Source: Mesotaenium endlicherianum (lineage: Eukaryota; Streptophyta; Zygnematophyceae; Zygnematales; Mesotaeniaceae). From it: a stretch of 64,000 bases of DNA. Below are positions 32,950 through 45,245 of the stretch, piece by piece. Below the pieces are notes generated by a model. That model saw only the letters and a program-made list of their open reading frames with translations. It had not been told where the DNA came from and ran no database searches. Position 1 is the stretch's first letter; each line of letters begins with the position of its first letter. Made by a program: the position numbers and the translations under genes. The stretch lies in assembly GCA_009602735.1 (NCBI GenBank), contig WELA01006598.1, positions 601,605 through 665,604 of the forward strand, given 5' to 3'.

Positions 32950-35632
32950 TCACACCACAGTTATTGTGCCCGTCATCTCGTCCAAGTGCACGGCGCATTG
33001 ATAGGGAAAAGTCCCCTTGACAGTGAACGTGTGCGAGTAGGTGAAGGGCGATGAGCGGATGTTGTCACCTCCTCCGTCCCCCTTGAAAAGGCCAAAAGCA
33101 GCATCCAGGCCCATTATGGAGTGGGGTAGTTCGTCGGCCCACTTCCACTGGACAGTGGTGCCAACTTTGACAGTTGCAGACGCAGCTTCGGGCGTGACTC
33201 CAAAGAACCAGTCCAGCTCCTTCACCTGTGCGCCGGGGCCAGGTGGTGGGGGTGGTGACTTCTTGGGGGGAGGTGGGGACTTGTTCTTGGGAGGAGGTGG
33301 GGATCTGTTATTGGGAGGCGGAGGGGACTTGCTCTTGGGAGGTGGTGGGGACTTCTTCTTCGGAGGAGGTGGGGACTTCTTCTTGGGAGGGGGTGGGGAC
33401 TTGTTCTTAGGAGGCAGCGGGGACTTCTTGGGGGGTGGGGGTGATGACGACTGCTTAGGAGGTGGAGGGGACTTCTTAGGTGGAGGGGGGGGGTGTACTG
33501 CCAGCACACAAAACACACACAACCAAAAGTATCTCAGCACACGGGACTTTGTCTGACTTGGCACTGGAAGGCATGGGCTCAATGACGCAGGGGTGTTGTT
33601 CAAAGCTATGTCACTGCCTAAAGATGCGTGCAGATGTCAGCCTGCCAGAGACTGATGCCAGCCACTCTCACCTGGTGCCTTGGAGACTTGGATCTTGCCC
33701 TGCATTTTAGCGCCATGCACTCCACATTCATATTTGAACTCTCCCGCTTTGTCAAAGCGGAACGAATAGGAGAAGGGCGCCCGGACGGCAATATCGCCGC
33801 CTCCCACGCCAGTGAACAGCCCCACCGCTGCCCCATCCTTGCCTGCACACAATGCATATTTATAGCCAGCCCGCCAGCCCGCCAGCCATGCAGTAAGAAT
33901 CACTGTGGACAGAAGAATTCACGACGCTGCTCTGATTTCTAATTGGCAGTTTGAAGTACATAGGCAGGGTGATCATGGGCCTGACCTTTGATGGTATGGG
34001 GAACGGCGTCGGTCCATATCCATGTCACATTCTGGCCCACCACAATCTTGGCAGAAGCTGCTGCCTGGGTCACTCCCAGGAACCAGTTGATCTTCTTCGC
34101 AGGAGGTGGAGGTGGAGGGGGTAATTTCTTCGGTGGGGGTGGAGATTTCTCTTTGGGAGGAGGGGGGGATCTCTTTGGGGATGGCGGGGTAGATTTCTTG
34201 GGTGGCGGGGGGGATTTCTTGATGGGGGGGGGGGGCGACTTTGCCTTCGAAGGAGGGGGAGACCCTGACTGCGGTGGTGTAGGGTCACCTGAATACATCA
34301 ATTATGGAAGCAGTTCAGCTTACAGGTGGCATGCATACCAGAACGTGAGCTAGTGCCACTGTTCCCACTTCTACCAGGTCGCCTTCTCAAGAGCCACTCA
34401 GCTTTGAAAGCTAAATGACAGCCTAATCGATATGAATATTCAAGGCCACGTTTGTACCATAAGCTTTCTGAACTGAGTCGCACGAGACTAGAAACAGGAA
34501 GAGTATCACCTCCAAAAGATTGGATGACGCTGATTGTGCCCTTCATGTCTTTTCCATGATAGAAGCAGTAGTACTCATACATTCCAGGGTTGACGAAAGT
34601 GTGGGTATACGTGAAGCCACGGCCAGAAGCAGTAGCCTCGCCACCCCCTTCGCCTTTGAATATGCCATCCTCAGAATCTGTACTGCCATGGACCACACAA
34701 GGACACTAAGTATATGGCCACCGCTGCTTGGCCCCCTGCAACAATTACATGTAAGCAGCATCTGCAGAGGATCCTAAAGCAACAAGGCCAAACTTCAGAT
34801 TTATGGGTTCAAGAACAGAACTGTAACAAGCAATGCGCCAGTCACCATGTCCTACTTATCAATGCGACACTTACATATAGAGTGCTCATAATCGTCACTC
34901 CACGTCCAGACTACGGTGTCAGTGGCATTGATAGTTGCAGACGCTTCTGCTTCGGTTACGCCGTAGTACCATGGTAGCTCGATGTTACTGCCTGCATGAG
35001 CAATGAATCCACACTATTACAAATGGGATGTCGAGTGACCCGACATCCTATGTATACAGAAAGACGAAGACAAAAGCTCAGCCTCAAAACTTCCTCCAAG
35101 TGATACAGTTTCTACACAGAAAACTAGAATGACTTTTCCATCGCCCCTACAGCAGCTGACAGTATCGAGTCTGCGCCGTGTCTCAGTCCCAGTGTGGCTG
35201 ATAATCCGAAAAGACCAGCTAAGCATCTCTCCAGTCTGGTAGGGTCACAGTCGAAGAGTGACAGACAAATTGTTACAAAGTGCAGCCAGTTCCCATCTCA
35301 CTCAGACTGCAAGACATACATTCTATTCTCGTCACATCGAAAGATTTCTGCAAAGAACACTCACAAGTGACTGCTTTGACAATAAAGACTTACATCCTAG
35401 CCCACATTAAGAGATTCACAGACAGAAACCCGAACTGCCATAAACCTTGTGCATTCACAGGCCTCACTACTTCTGGTGATAATAATTGCTCGTGGTAAGA
35501 AGTGTGTGATTCATAGAGTGATATTTCACGAATGATTCAAGGTGTACCTGCAACAGAAGGAGCTGACAGAAATAGTACTGCAACGGCAAGCAAGAGGATG
35601 CAACCCTGCATTGTTCTTCCTCCTAGGCTCAT
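32950..35632 (-). CDS. Secreted proline-rich protein with three cupredoxin domains
   Basis: Start ATG is at 35632; the first exon encodes a signal peptide (MSLGGRTMQGCILLLAVAV...). Three plastocyanin/halocyanin-like domains follow, each opening with W(Y/F)(Y/L/F)GVT and ending in a blue-copper pattern C-x2-H-x3-M: CFYHGKDM (about 34545-34570), CGVHGAKM (about 33705-33730) and CAVHLDEM (about 32975-33000). The first copper histidine is in EHS, PHT and PHS. Domains 1/2 and 2/3 are joined by extensin-like SPPPPKK repeats (about 34120-34290 and 33240-33500), expected to be hydroxylated and glycosylated. Each domain is split by an intron, and most GT-AG junctions are visible. The junction inside domain 1 (near 34690/34870) could not be phased cleanly. 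The protein probably acts in the wall or extracellular matrix; redox substrate unknown. Confidence 0.75.
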
Positions 35633-37555
35633 GGTGGAGCTGAATACATGCGGAGAAAAGACACCCTTGGCTATGAATACAGTCTGCATCTGAGGTGTGT
35701 CGCCTTCATTTCACTCTGGAAGAGTTTGCTTTGTAGCTTCTACCCTGCTTTACTAACTAGTGGGTAGATATTACAGCGTGGGCCAAAACTGAAGGTCGGG
35801 GAAAACCGGGAGATATCAACGACGTCAAATAATTATAGCTCGTATTCATTTTTGTCGTTCTTCTCGGGTGCCGAAGGAGTTGCGACAATGACAGGCAAAT
35901 TGCAATGGACTCGTTGGAAATCGTAGTCGGATTAGAACTTTTTCATACCCGGTTCGGGCAGGTCCGCGCCCGGCATATGTATAGCGACGAGCGTCTAGAC
36001 CAGGCCCCAGGATTAGCGGATTTTTCGATGTTATTTGCTTTTTTGTAAATTATGTCGAAAGAAATCCTGGTCAATGGGAGCGGATGTCGCGTAAAATCCC
36101 AAGATTTCCAATTTTCCTTTGAATATTGTCGTGGGAAGGCATTAAAAACATCCTACCAAATTTTGTCGGATGTTCTCGAAATCCTGACCGTTGCCCAGAG
36201 CAGGCCAGAGGATGTTTCCGAATTTTTTCCTGATCCACGAGTTTTGTCGAATCGAGGGGCCTGGTCTAGACTGGTCTAGACTCTAGACTCTATTCTACTC
36301 GACCACATTGGCCAGGATGTTCCCGGACTGCCATGGATCGATACCGGAAACAATAACGCTCGTGCACATCTTTGTCTTTGTTAACAAAGGTTGTCGACAT
36401 GTGACCGACCATATTACTCTTTTTGTACTCGTTACTAGATGGCCGACAGAACTTTTGCCTGCTCCAGCCTGCTCCAGCCTGCTCCAGCCTGCTCCAGCCT
36501 GCTCATGCCTGCTCATGCCTGGTCAGTGGTCAGTGGCAACTTCAATTTGGCAAGTGCTCACCATTAGCCGCCCATCACCAGAATCCACCAATATCCAGAA
36601 ATCGAAGACTTCAATATGCTTCAAGAGATGCACGAGATCGAGTGGGGAAACGTATTGCGAGCACTTGCAAAGTTGCAAGCAGCTTGCAAGAGTGAAGTGG
36701 GCCGTGTCCTGCGTACCGCGTATGAACAGCCCTGAAATGATGGCCCGCCGCAGCCCGCCGGGCATGCGCGCCGACACCTCCGAGAATGTCAATGACTTTT
36801 GAAAACCGTCAACAGTGTCAATGGCCGTAGTAACTGGGTGAGTCGTGAGTCGTGACCAGTCGTGACTATCAGTGACTATGGCCTATTGCCCGAGTTGACG
36901 TGCACCAGAATGATTCGAGATGAACCACGTCGCTCACGAATGGCATTCACCAGGAATCACCTACCCTTATGATTCACGACTCACCAGCATTCACCATTCA
37001 CCAGCATACACCGGCATTCATTACGCGCACCACTACAAAACAACTACGAAGCTCCAATCAGGCACTATCGGGGCTTTAGATCAGCTTGCACAGATCAGGC
37101 ACACGCAGACACATTGTGAGGACAGAGCCGACGCGCCTGATGTGGCGTCGCGAGTCGCGACTTGCAGAATGAATGAATATGTGTCTATATGTGCAGTGTC
37201 CGACGGCTGTTCGCAGGCCATTCCCGCCAATTCCATGCACATGTTGCGAATGTGATTTGAAAAATATGCATAGCATGTAGCTTATTGGGGCAGGTAGGTA
37301 CGAGCATGAAAATCCGAGTCTAGCTGTGGAGTGGCTGTCAGGTCTTCTGGTTATTGTGCAGTAACTGCAAGCATGTTTCGACTATTTGTTCTGAAGTGAT
37401 TTGTTCATGCATGTCCATGACATGTCCTTGTGCGACTAGCGTGTCCTGAGAATGAAAACCTACTCTTGAACATGTGGTGAAGACTTAAACGACCACGAAG
37501 AGAGCATCATTAGACGCACCCCATTATATGCGGCCAATTTTGTAGACGGAGCACC
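35633..37555. other. Intergenic region with short tandem repeats
   Basis: Divergent upstream region of the cupredoxin gene (minus) and the F-box gene (plus). It contains a decamer array of GCCTGCTCCA units (about 36458-36510), GGTCTAGACT repeats (36262-36285), and GTGACT/GATTCACGACTC-type short repeats (36838-37010). Open frames across the decamer array are low-complexity artefacts. A weak TATA-like CCATTATATG lies at 37521, with GGCCAAT beside it, just upstream of the F-box ATG. Confidence 0.5.
36458..36530 (+). repeat. GCCTGCTCCA decamer minisatellite
   Basis: About four perfect decamers GCCTGCTCCA are followed by two GCCTGCTCAT variants and a GTCAGTG duplication. It is non-coding. Confidence 0.8.
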
Positions 37556-38938
37556 ATGTCTGAGTGCATGGGGCTCTTTGAGCAGCTACCCTGGCATCTT
37601 ATGCAACGTATTTTCACATTTCTGGAAGATGTTGAGGATCTCATGAGGTGTTGCATGGTCTCTAAGGGATTTCTGAAGGCGTCACTTGAGGCCACTAAAC
37701 TACACCTTGAAGATACCTCCTACAAACCATCAGGCAGAGAAGATCCTGCTGGCGAATTGATGCAGAGGACGTGGATGAGGGAAGTACAGAAAAGAAAATT
37801 TTTAGAGAGGCTCACTCTAAGTTGCAGAAATCTTCGACCGACTCTGCTGGCTGATGTAGTTGCTGGAATACAGGATAATCTGCGAGTTTTCTATCTATCA
37901 GTGGCAGTTCCATCCTGGTGGCAGCCACCACTAGATAAGGTTCCTTGTGGTAGCATATTCTCCCTTCCAAATGTGGAGGATGTCTTTCTTGAAGGTCATG
38001 TAAGCGTCGAAAGACACAGCTTGTGGAAGTTTAGCACTAAATTGAGGACGCTCAGTCTCAGCAACATTGCTGTAGACCAACAGGATCTTGACCTCATTCT
38101 CGTATCATCTGAAATGCTTACAAAGCTAGATCTTCTAAACATGAAGGCAGACAGGTTCTCAGCTCCTTCAATAAAATCAGACACTCTACGGATTCTGAAG
38201 CTGTCAGCATGGTCCTCGCAGTGGCAGCAGGCACGGTTCTTTGCACGAGTTAAAGTCCAAGCAACCAATTTAGTATCTTTGCAGGTCTCTGGTACTAGCG
38301 AGCTTCTTTTTGAGGGCCCATGCGTAGCGCTGGATAGCTTGCACTTGAAGGGAGATTACTCCACTGCCAGGGTGGAGGTGAAGGTGAAGTTTGAGCATCT
38401 CCCGTGTTTGAAGGAGCTTGTCTTGGAGGGCTTAGACATGAAGACAGTCCTGTGGCTCAATTGGGAGGACTTCAAAAATATTCTCACCACCACGTCAAAT
38501 TTGCTGTCATTGAAGTATGCTTACTTCTTCCCATCTGGCTGCTCAAGGTTCATAGCCTTCAGCAACACACTTCAGGCCTGTCACTCCGTGCGACATCTAA
38601 TCATCAGCTCTTCATACCTTCGCGTTACAGCTTACGACCAGTATGTGGACACATCTCCTGAAGTTCAGCCAGGAAGTTTGATACATGGACAGCTGCTGAG
38701 CCATCTGAAGAGCATACAGATTGTAGTCGATCTCCTCTCACAATCCATCATACCCTTTTTCCCTTACCTCATTGAGACTTGTCCGGGACTGGTCAGCCTT
38801 CATATTGACCTTTCCAATCTAGAAATTCCAATAGAGGGGCCTTTCAAAGTTGTTCCTCAGGACATGCTTTTCTTCAGGGCTCTACTACAATTGCAAAGCA
38901 AGTACGGAGAAAAGCTGCAGATTGAGTGGCCCAGGTAA
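37556..38938 (+). CDS. F-box protein with LRR-like C-terminus
   Basis: A single-exon 460-residue frame, ATG at 37556 and TAA at 38936-38938. Residues about 5-50 form an F-box (LFEQLPWHLMQRIFTFLEDV, then LMRCCMVSKGFLKAS), which would dock on SKP1 in an SCF ubiquitin ligase. The rest has irregular leucine-rich segments (LRTLSLSNIAVDQQDL; LTKLDLLNM; LKELVLEGLDM) typical of plant F-box/LRR substrate-binding regions. No transmembrane segment is seen. The target is unknown. The frame is intact over its whole length, which argues for a functional gene even though many plant F-box loci are pseudogenes. Confidence 0.85.
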   Translation: MSECMGLFEQLPWHLMQRIFTFLEDVEDLMRCCMVSKGFLKASLEATKLHLEDTSYKPSGREDPAGELMQRTWMREVQKRKFLERLTLSCRNLRPTLLADVVAGIQDNLRVFYLSVAVPSWWQPPLDKVPCGSIFSLPNVEDVFLEGHVSVERHSLWKFSTKLRTLSLSNIAVDQQDLDLILVSSEMLTKLDLLNMKADRFSAPSIKSDTLRILKLSAWSSQWQQARFFARVKVQATNLVSLQVSGTSELLFEGPCVALDSLHLKGDYSTARVEVKVKFEHLPCLKELVLEGLDMKTVLWLNWEDFKNILTTTSNLLSLKYAYFFPSGCSRFIAFSNTLQACHSVRHLIISSSYLRVTAYDQYVDTSPEVQPGSLIHGQLLSHLKSIQIVVDLLSQSIIPFFPYLIETCPGLVSLHIDLSNLEIPIEGPFKVVPQDMLFFRALLQLQSKYGEKLQIEWPR

Positions 38939-39440
38939 CAGACTTGGCGCAGCTCGCAATCTATATAAGAGGGAGTTGTGAAAGACTAGTCTATATCCGA
39001 CTTCACTATAGGATTTATGATCAAATTTATCGCTCAGCCAACTTTAGGACTTAAAATCAAACTTGATGCTCAGGCTGATGTAACTGCTGTATATTGGATG
39101 ATGAAGCATATTTTAAATCAATGGGTCAAGTTATCATGCCCTATTGGCCATGAAGCACTTCTTGCTCTTGCAGCAACTTTTTTGTTCAAAGCGTATGATC
39201 AATGTACATAGCCAGACTGAAGTTGGGTAAGTTAACTGGGACCACAAGTTCATCCCTATGCATATCGACTGGTTCATGTGAAAGTGACCATAGCATCATA
39301 ATCAGCTGGACTCGGATTTGGATGTAACCTGCTCCCATGAAGATTATTGAACTACTCATACCATTAACATATTTTGATTCACAAAGATGAATGCCCAGTA
39401 AGCACAACATCTACAGAAAAAGATAAAGCACCCTAACCCT

Positions 39441-39960
39441 CTACAGAACCTCCTTCACTTGAAGGAGATTTGGACGCTCTTCATTAGCAGAAGCAACAGA
39501 GCCGGCAGAAGCTACTGCTACAACAACTCCATTATTACGCACAGCCTCCAAGGCATCTGCAAACTCGTGGAAATGCTTCTCCCTGCCCAGTCCACAAAGC
39601 CATACAATTTGATTGGCAAAGATATTGCTAAGTTAAAAACTCGAAGACTAGAACATTCACTGACAACTTGAAATGCATGCGCTGTATTCACTTCCCTCCT
39701 ACACCTGGAATCATGACCATACCGCCACCAATTACCAATCAATAAATGGCAAAAAAATACAGTCAGAGGACTAAGGGGAAGTGCACAACATACGTGGTTG
39801 AAAGCATCTGGTCACGGCGCATCTGCCTCTCCTCGTCTGTGATGCCCATCATGTACCGCACCATGCTGCCCACCCAAAAGGCCAGCTAATAGTACTTGAG
39901 ACTTTTGCTGCAGTCAGTGAAGCAGTTGGCTGGAAATGTGTGTGTGCGTGTGTGTGTGTG

Positions 39961-40012
<52 letters not shown>

Positions 40013-40013
40013 N

Positions 40014-40060
<47 letters not shown>

Positions 40061-43000
40061 TAGGATCAGCTCACCTGGAATAACCCTTAGCATCAGGCAG
40101 TTGGTAAGAGTCCACGTCGCTCATTGTGCCAATGATTGCCTTGGTGAGAGCATCCGAGTCCAGTTTGAGATCGCGCAAGAAGCCCACAGTATTGTCATAG
40201 TTGTCCAGCGTCTTCAACAAGTTGGGGTCGCGGTACGACAAGTACGTGAACATGCCTGTGCATCAACAAGCAGCAGGAAGGGGCCCATGAAAAAACGGCG
40301 GCCCACAAGGAGGCAAGCACTCCCTCTGCCTCCACTCTGTTGCTCCGGCTGAGGCAGCTGAGGGAGGAAGAGAGACGGAGAGAGGTCACTGACCAGAGTG
40401 CTGGTCAAAGTCACAGAAGCCACCGTAGGCCCCGCCGCTGACGCGCACGCGGTCCCACAGCCAGGTGTTGCCGATGTGCTTGGAGATGACGTAGGCGCTG
40501 CCGTGCAGCTCGTACCCGCCGCTGGTGTACAGGTTGGCGCCCTTGCCCACGTAGTTGACCTGCGTGGGAATGATGAGGCCCTCGCTACGCGTCTCCAGCG
40601 TGGTGCTCCATGCGTCCCCGCGCGCTCCGCTGGCCTCGGCGGGCAGCGCGTCCAGCAGATCCGTAATGGGGCCCTGCGCCGCCTTGAGGCCGGCAGAGTC
40701 GGCGGTGACGTTGACAATGCAGCCTTTGCGCGCCAGCACGGCGGCCCTGATGGCGTTCAGCTGGCTCTGTACCGCGTCCCACTCGCTGTCCACGCGCTTC
40801 TCCAGCTCCTTGAGGTACTCCAGGTAGCTGCACCCTCCCTCACGGACCCTCATGATGATGACGAAGGTGCTGGTCACAACGGCACCACAAGCAAGCAGAT
40901 GGCATATGTGGGAGGAAGAGGATGTCACATCGCACACCTGATGCCGCCCATCTGCTCCTGGGCCCACCCAGTGGGGCTATCCATGGCGTCCAGCCTGGCG
41001 GCTGCAATTCCGTGCCCCCCACCCACGATGCGAGCCTGTCCCACCCACATGCGTGCATATGCAAAATATTCCAACCCCCCAAAAAAGACTCATTCTCAGC
41101 TACCCAGATTAACGGCCTTGGGATGTGCACATAAGGTGGGGTTGTGCCTCCCTCTCCCACCCTCAGTGCGAAGTGAAGCAAGGAGGAGTGCAGCGCAGCA
41201 CACCTCCATGCGCTGGCGGGACTGCTGCACAAACGTGCGGAAGCGCTGCTGGTCCGTGAGGCTGACGTCCGCCACCAGCACCCTCATCTGCTCCCCCTCC
41301 CCCCCATGTGCCCAACAGCTCTCAGCACAAGCCCCTCCACTATACTGGGGGCACAACAGCCTAAGGGCTGCCACGGGAGGACACTCACGAGGTGCATGAG
41401 GTCGTGAGCCTGCGCCACGGTGGCCTTGCCGCGCACGATCAGGTACGCCACGGGCTCCGCCTGCCCGCGCTTGGCCGACAGCATGGGGTACACGCTGATG
41501 CCGCCCGTCTTGCGCCCAATCAGGTGGCTCAGCTGCACAAACGTCATGTCCTCCGTGCCCATCTCCTGCACTGATTGGCTGCGCAGCCCACCACCAGCAC
41601 ACATGTCCCTTCCTCAGCGCTACGCGCTGCTTGTACCTTTGCCCATGCAGAGTGGGGACAGCGAGGACCCACGACTGAGGAGGGGCAGGGAGTGGGTGAC
41701 TGGCGCACTGACCAGAAGAGGGGAAGCAAGGGCAGCAGCTCAACCGGCAGGTGGCGCATGTCGAATGCCACCTCAGCGTAGAGCACGTCGTTGGTGACCA
41801 GGTCGTGCTGCAGCAGCGTGGCGCCCTTCAGCTGGCCGACCTCAATGGGCACCTGCACGGGCGTGCGCGAGATGTCGGACAGCGCCAGCGAGGGCACGCT
41901 GCGCAGCGCCTCGGGCGAGTCGGGCGTCTCCTGCTTCACGCGCAGGTCCTCCGTGGCGCGCATCAGCTGCCACAGCTCGTCCGCGCTCAGTGCCGCCTTC
42001 ACGGCCGCCAGCCGCTCCTTCTCCTCCTTCTCGTCCTTCTCCCCCTTCGCCACGTCCGGCTGCACGCACCCTCCCTCCCTCCCCCCCTCCCTGTCACTCA
42101 GTCAGAGGTGCGCCTCACAGCACACGCGAGTTGGGTGCCTGTGTGTACAATGTGTGCAGGAGTGGCAGGCAGGGCAGAGAGAGTGCTGACCTGGAGCTCC
42201 ACGGTGACGCGGTGGGTGTTGTTGAGGAGGTACTTATGGATGAGGGGGCAGAAGACGCCCTGGATGCCGTCGCGAGCGATGCGCGCCTTGAGCTCCTCCA
42301 GGGGCGCCGCAAAGCGCAGCGGCTCAAAGGGGTCGCCCTCGTACAGCCACTTGCCCATGGAGCGCAGCATGAGCGAGAGGCCGCGCGGGAAGCTGCCCGT
42401 GTTGTTCTCACGCAGCGAGAACTCGATGGTGTTGATGGACGCCTCCACCGCCTCCGCAGGGAAGCCCTCGTCTGCCAGGCGCTGCAGCGTGGCCAGCACG
42501 AGATCCTCCACGCGCTGCGTGTTTTGCGGCGCCACGCCCTTGAGCCCGATGGCAAAGGACGGCTGCTGCAGCTCATCGTCCAGGCCGCCGCCCACCAGCG
42601 CCTCGCCCAGGCCCGCGTCCAGCAGCGCCTTGCGCAGCGGCGCAGCCGGCGTGCCCAGCATCAGGTGGTCCAGGAACTCCAGCGCCAGCTGGTCCTGCAG
42701 CGCCAGCGGCGCGTCCGCCAGCAGCCAGCTCACGGCCACCATGGACTTCTTGGCACCCTCGCCCTCACCCTCGGCAGCGGCGGCGCTCTCGGCAGAGGCG
42801 GCGTAGGTGTCCACCACGCGCCGCGGCTCCGAGAACAGCTTCTGCAGCTGCACCCTCGACTCGTTGGCGGCATCGTTTGCCTCAAACTTGTCCAAATACT
42901 CTGCAATCTCCCACCCGCATGCATGCATGCCCGCCTCAGTGACCGCCCACCACAGGGCACCCATCACATGAGCATGAGTTGCACGGAGGAAGAAGACGAG

Positions 43001-45245
43001 GGGGGAGGGGGAGGGGGTAGGGGGCCACCTTTAATGGTGTGCAGGCGCTGCTCGGGGTCGTCGTCGCCATAGAACCAGATGCGCGCGTTGCTGGGGTGGT
43101 AGAACTTGGCGTGGAACTCTTGGAACTGCTCAAACGTGAGGTCCGGGATGACCACGGGGTCGCCGCCGCTGTCCACTCCGTACGTGTTGTCGGGAAACAG
43201 CGACTGCACATCCACAGGTTCCCATGCAATGGGCTGGGACGATGTTACCACCACCCTCATTGCTGCTGCAAGTATGCATGCTTGCACACAGGATGCAACA
43301 AACGAGGGAAAGGAGCAGGGAGGAGGGACGGGCCTGCTGCATGCGGCGCGCGAGGACACTGTCGGGCTGCGAGTAGACGCCCTTCATCTCGTTGAACACC
43401 ACCCCTGCACCCCCAACACCACATCTGGGCGTCAACACTGATCCCTTTTTCCCACCCCTGCGACTGCTCCCTGCTGAGACATACTACCCAGAAGGAGGCT
43501 AGAAGAGAAACGAGGCGTACNGCGCGCGTTGCTGGGGTGGTAGAACTTGGCGTGGAACTCTTGGAACTGCTCAAACGTGAGGTCCGGGATGACCACGGGG
43601 TCGCCGCCGCTGTCCACTCCGTACGTGTTGTCGGGAAACAGCGACTGCACATCCACAGGTTCCCATGCAATGGGCTGGGACGATGTTACCACCACCCTCA
43701 TTGCTGCTGCAAGTATGCATGCTTGCACACAGGATGCAACAAACGAGGGAAAGGAGCAGGGAGGAGGGACGGGCCTGCTGCATGCGGCGCGCGAGGACAC
43801 TGTCGGGCTGCGAGTAGACGCCCTTCATCTCGTTGAACACCACCCCTGCACCCCCAACACCACATCTGGGCGTCAACACTGATCCCTTTTTCCCACCCCT
43901 GCGACTGCTCCCTGCTGAGACATACTACCCAGAAGGAGGCTAGAAGAGAAACGAGGCGTACACACCTTTGAAGGTGATGTCATCGGAGGCATCGTCGAGC
44001 TCGTAGTGCCAGCCCTCCTGCTCAAACACCTGCTTGTCGCGCACGCAGCGCGGGAAGAACACAGCATCCAGGTACACGTCCACCAGGTTGCGAAAGTCCT
44101 GCACGCACACCACCACCACTCCCCCTCAGGTGCGTGCATGGGGCAGCTGCTGCTGCTCCTTCAAAACTTCACCGCTTGGCTGCATCCTTTGCTTATAAGC
44201 CCACACCGCACCACGCAGCAGCGGCTTGGCAGGGAGGCGCGTACCTGCAAGTTGGTGGATGCCACCGGATAGCACGTGCGGTCGGGATAGGTGAAGGCGT
44301 TGAGGAAGGTGTGCAAGGAGCCCTTGATGAGCTCCACAAAGGGCTCCTTCAGGGGGTACTTGCGCGACCCGCACAGCACGCTGTGCTCCAGGATGTGGGG
44401 AATGCCCGTCGAGTCCTTCCTGCTCACAGTATACCCATCCCCGATTTTCTTCATTGAAGGTGGGACTATACACAAATGCAGAAGACCGCTCGACCTCTCT
44501 GCAACATGTCTCCTCTTAAGAGCTAGTAAAAAGCAGACAGTTTGAGAGCGGGACAGGGTTTAGGTTTGGGAAAAAGGGTGGGGCCTCACGGGGGCGTGCG
44601 GAAGACAATACCAAACACCTTGTTCTCGTCGCTGGCACTAAGGGACATAATCTGAGCCCCGGTTTTGACATGGCGGTAGAGCACCGCACGAGCTTTATAT
44701 TCGTCGATGAATTGATCAGTAACCTCCTCAAATCCCAACTCTTTCACCACCTCAGGCCTAGCCACTGTTCCTCACATGGGCCACAGGAAGCCAGGCTCAG
44801 TTTCATTTCTTGCCAGGCACTCCACTTGAACACCTCCACACTAAACCCTAATCATGTGACACAAACACCACGCCATCGCTACTTCGAAATACTTATTTGA
44901 AAGTGGATGATAAGACGGGGCAATTTAGAATTCAATGGAGAGCTCAGATCAGGCTGAAAGTTGACCTGAGGCATGCAGGGGGGCGGCAAGAACACTCCGT
45001 GCAGCCCCCGTTGATGAAACTGCAGCTGTCTGTTTGACATGTCTCCCTTGTAGAGCTACCAATGGCTGGTTCCTGCTAATTGATAATGACCGTAAACCCT
45101 GCCAATTTCGAAGCCTCTGGCAAGCGGGGATAGCCAACACGTTAGGTGCATTCCACTGGCCGAGACTGCCTCGTCCTTGCCTAATAGAAGATCTGGCCGC
45201 ACATATAACCGGTCGGCTCAGCGCCGTACACAAGGCCCGAGCCAT
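39441..45245 (-). CDS. PREP1: Presequence protease PreP (M16C metalloprotease), organellar
   Basis: It degrades cleaved targeting peptides and short unfolded peptides in plastids and mitochondria. Exon 1 (45245-44966) encodes an Arg/Ser/Ala-rich transit-type N-terminus. Exon 2 (44764-44590) ends FGIVFRTPP. Exon 3 (44419-44245) holds the inverted zinc motif HILEH and the block RKYPLKEPFVELIKGSLHTF. Exon 4 is 44098-43966. Later exons include NTYGVDSGGDP and IWFYGDDDPEQRL, a large exon (about 42908-42192) with NTIEFSLRENNTGSFPRGL, the C-terminal M16 half with GGAYGGFCDF (about 40395-40440), and a final exon ending NLLQVKEVL with TAG at 39441-39443. Colinearity with plant PreP is continuous. A 440-bp block containing the fifth and sixth exons is present twice around an N at 43521, probably an assembly artefact; one copy suffices for a whole protein. 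It is divergent from FAS1. Confidence 0.92.
39936..40054 (+). repeat. GT/GA microsatellite with assembly N
   Basis: A short GT run is followed by about 90 bp of GA repeats containing one N (40013), inside a PreP intron. The repeat length is uncertain because of the N. Confidence 0.95.
43081..43961. repeat. 440-bp direct duplication separated by one N
   Basis: 43081-43520 and 43522-43961 appear identical and are separated by a single N at 43521. Each copy contains PreP exon 5 (VVFNEMKGVYSQPDS...), its intron and most of exon 6 (PDNTYGVDSGGDP...). The join cuts exon 6 of the upstream copy at an arbitrary point, at GCGC sequence in the middle of NAR-IWFYG. Perfect identity and the N point to a scaffolding overlap that was not merged. 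Confidence 0.85.

Noticed and set aside
33041-33556. Gly/Gly/Asp-rich plus-strand frame
   Set aside because: It is the complement of the SPPPPKK linker of the cupredoxin gene. The same explanation applies at 33988-34353.
36308-36802. A 164-codon open frame with a Pro/Ala/Cys repeat
   Set aside because: The repeat is the GCCTGCTCCA minisatellite read in frame. No domain occurs elsewhere in it.
39936-40352. Open frame through the GA microsatellite encoding Arg-Glu repeats
   Set aside because: It is a simple repeat with an N inside an intron, not a coding sequence.
40398-43072. Long plus-strand open frames (333, 351 and 360 codons) across the PreP locus
   Set aside because: They are antisense to well-conserved PreP exons. 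The GC-rich third positions of the minus-strand gene keep the opposite strand open. Their composition (Arg/Pro/Ser/Ala mixes) has no domain.
43081-43961. A genuine exon duplication in PreP
   Set aside because: The copies look identical, including introns, and are separated by an N at an arbitrary position inside an exon. An assembly artefact is far simpler.
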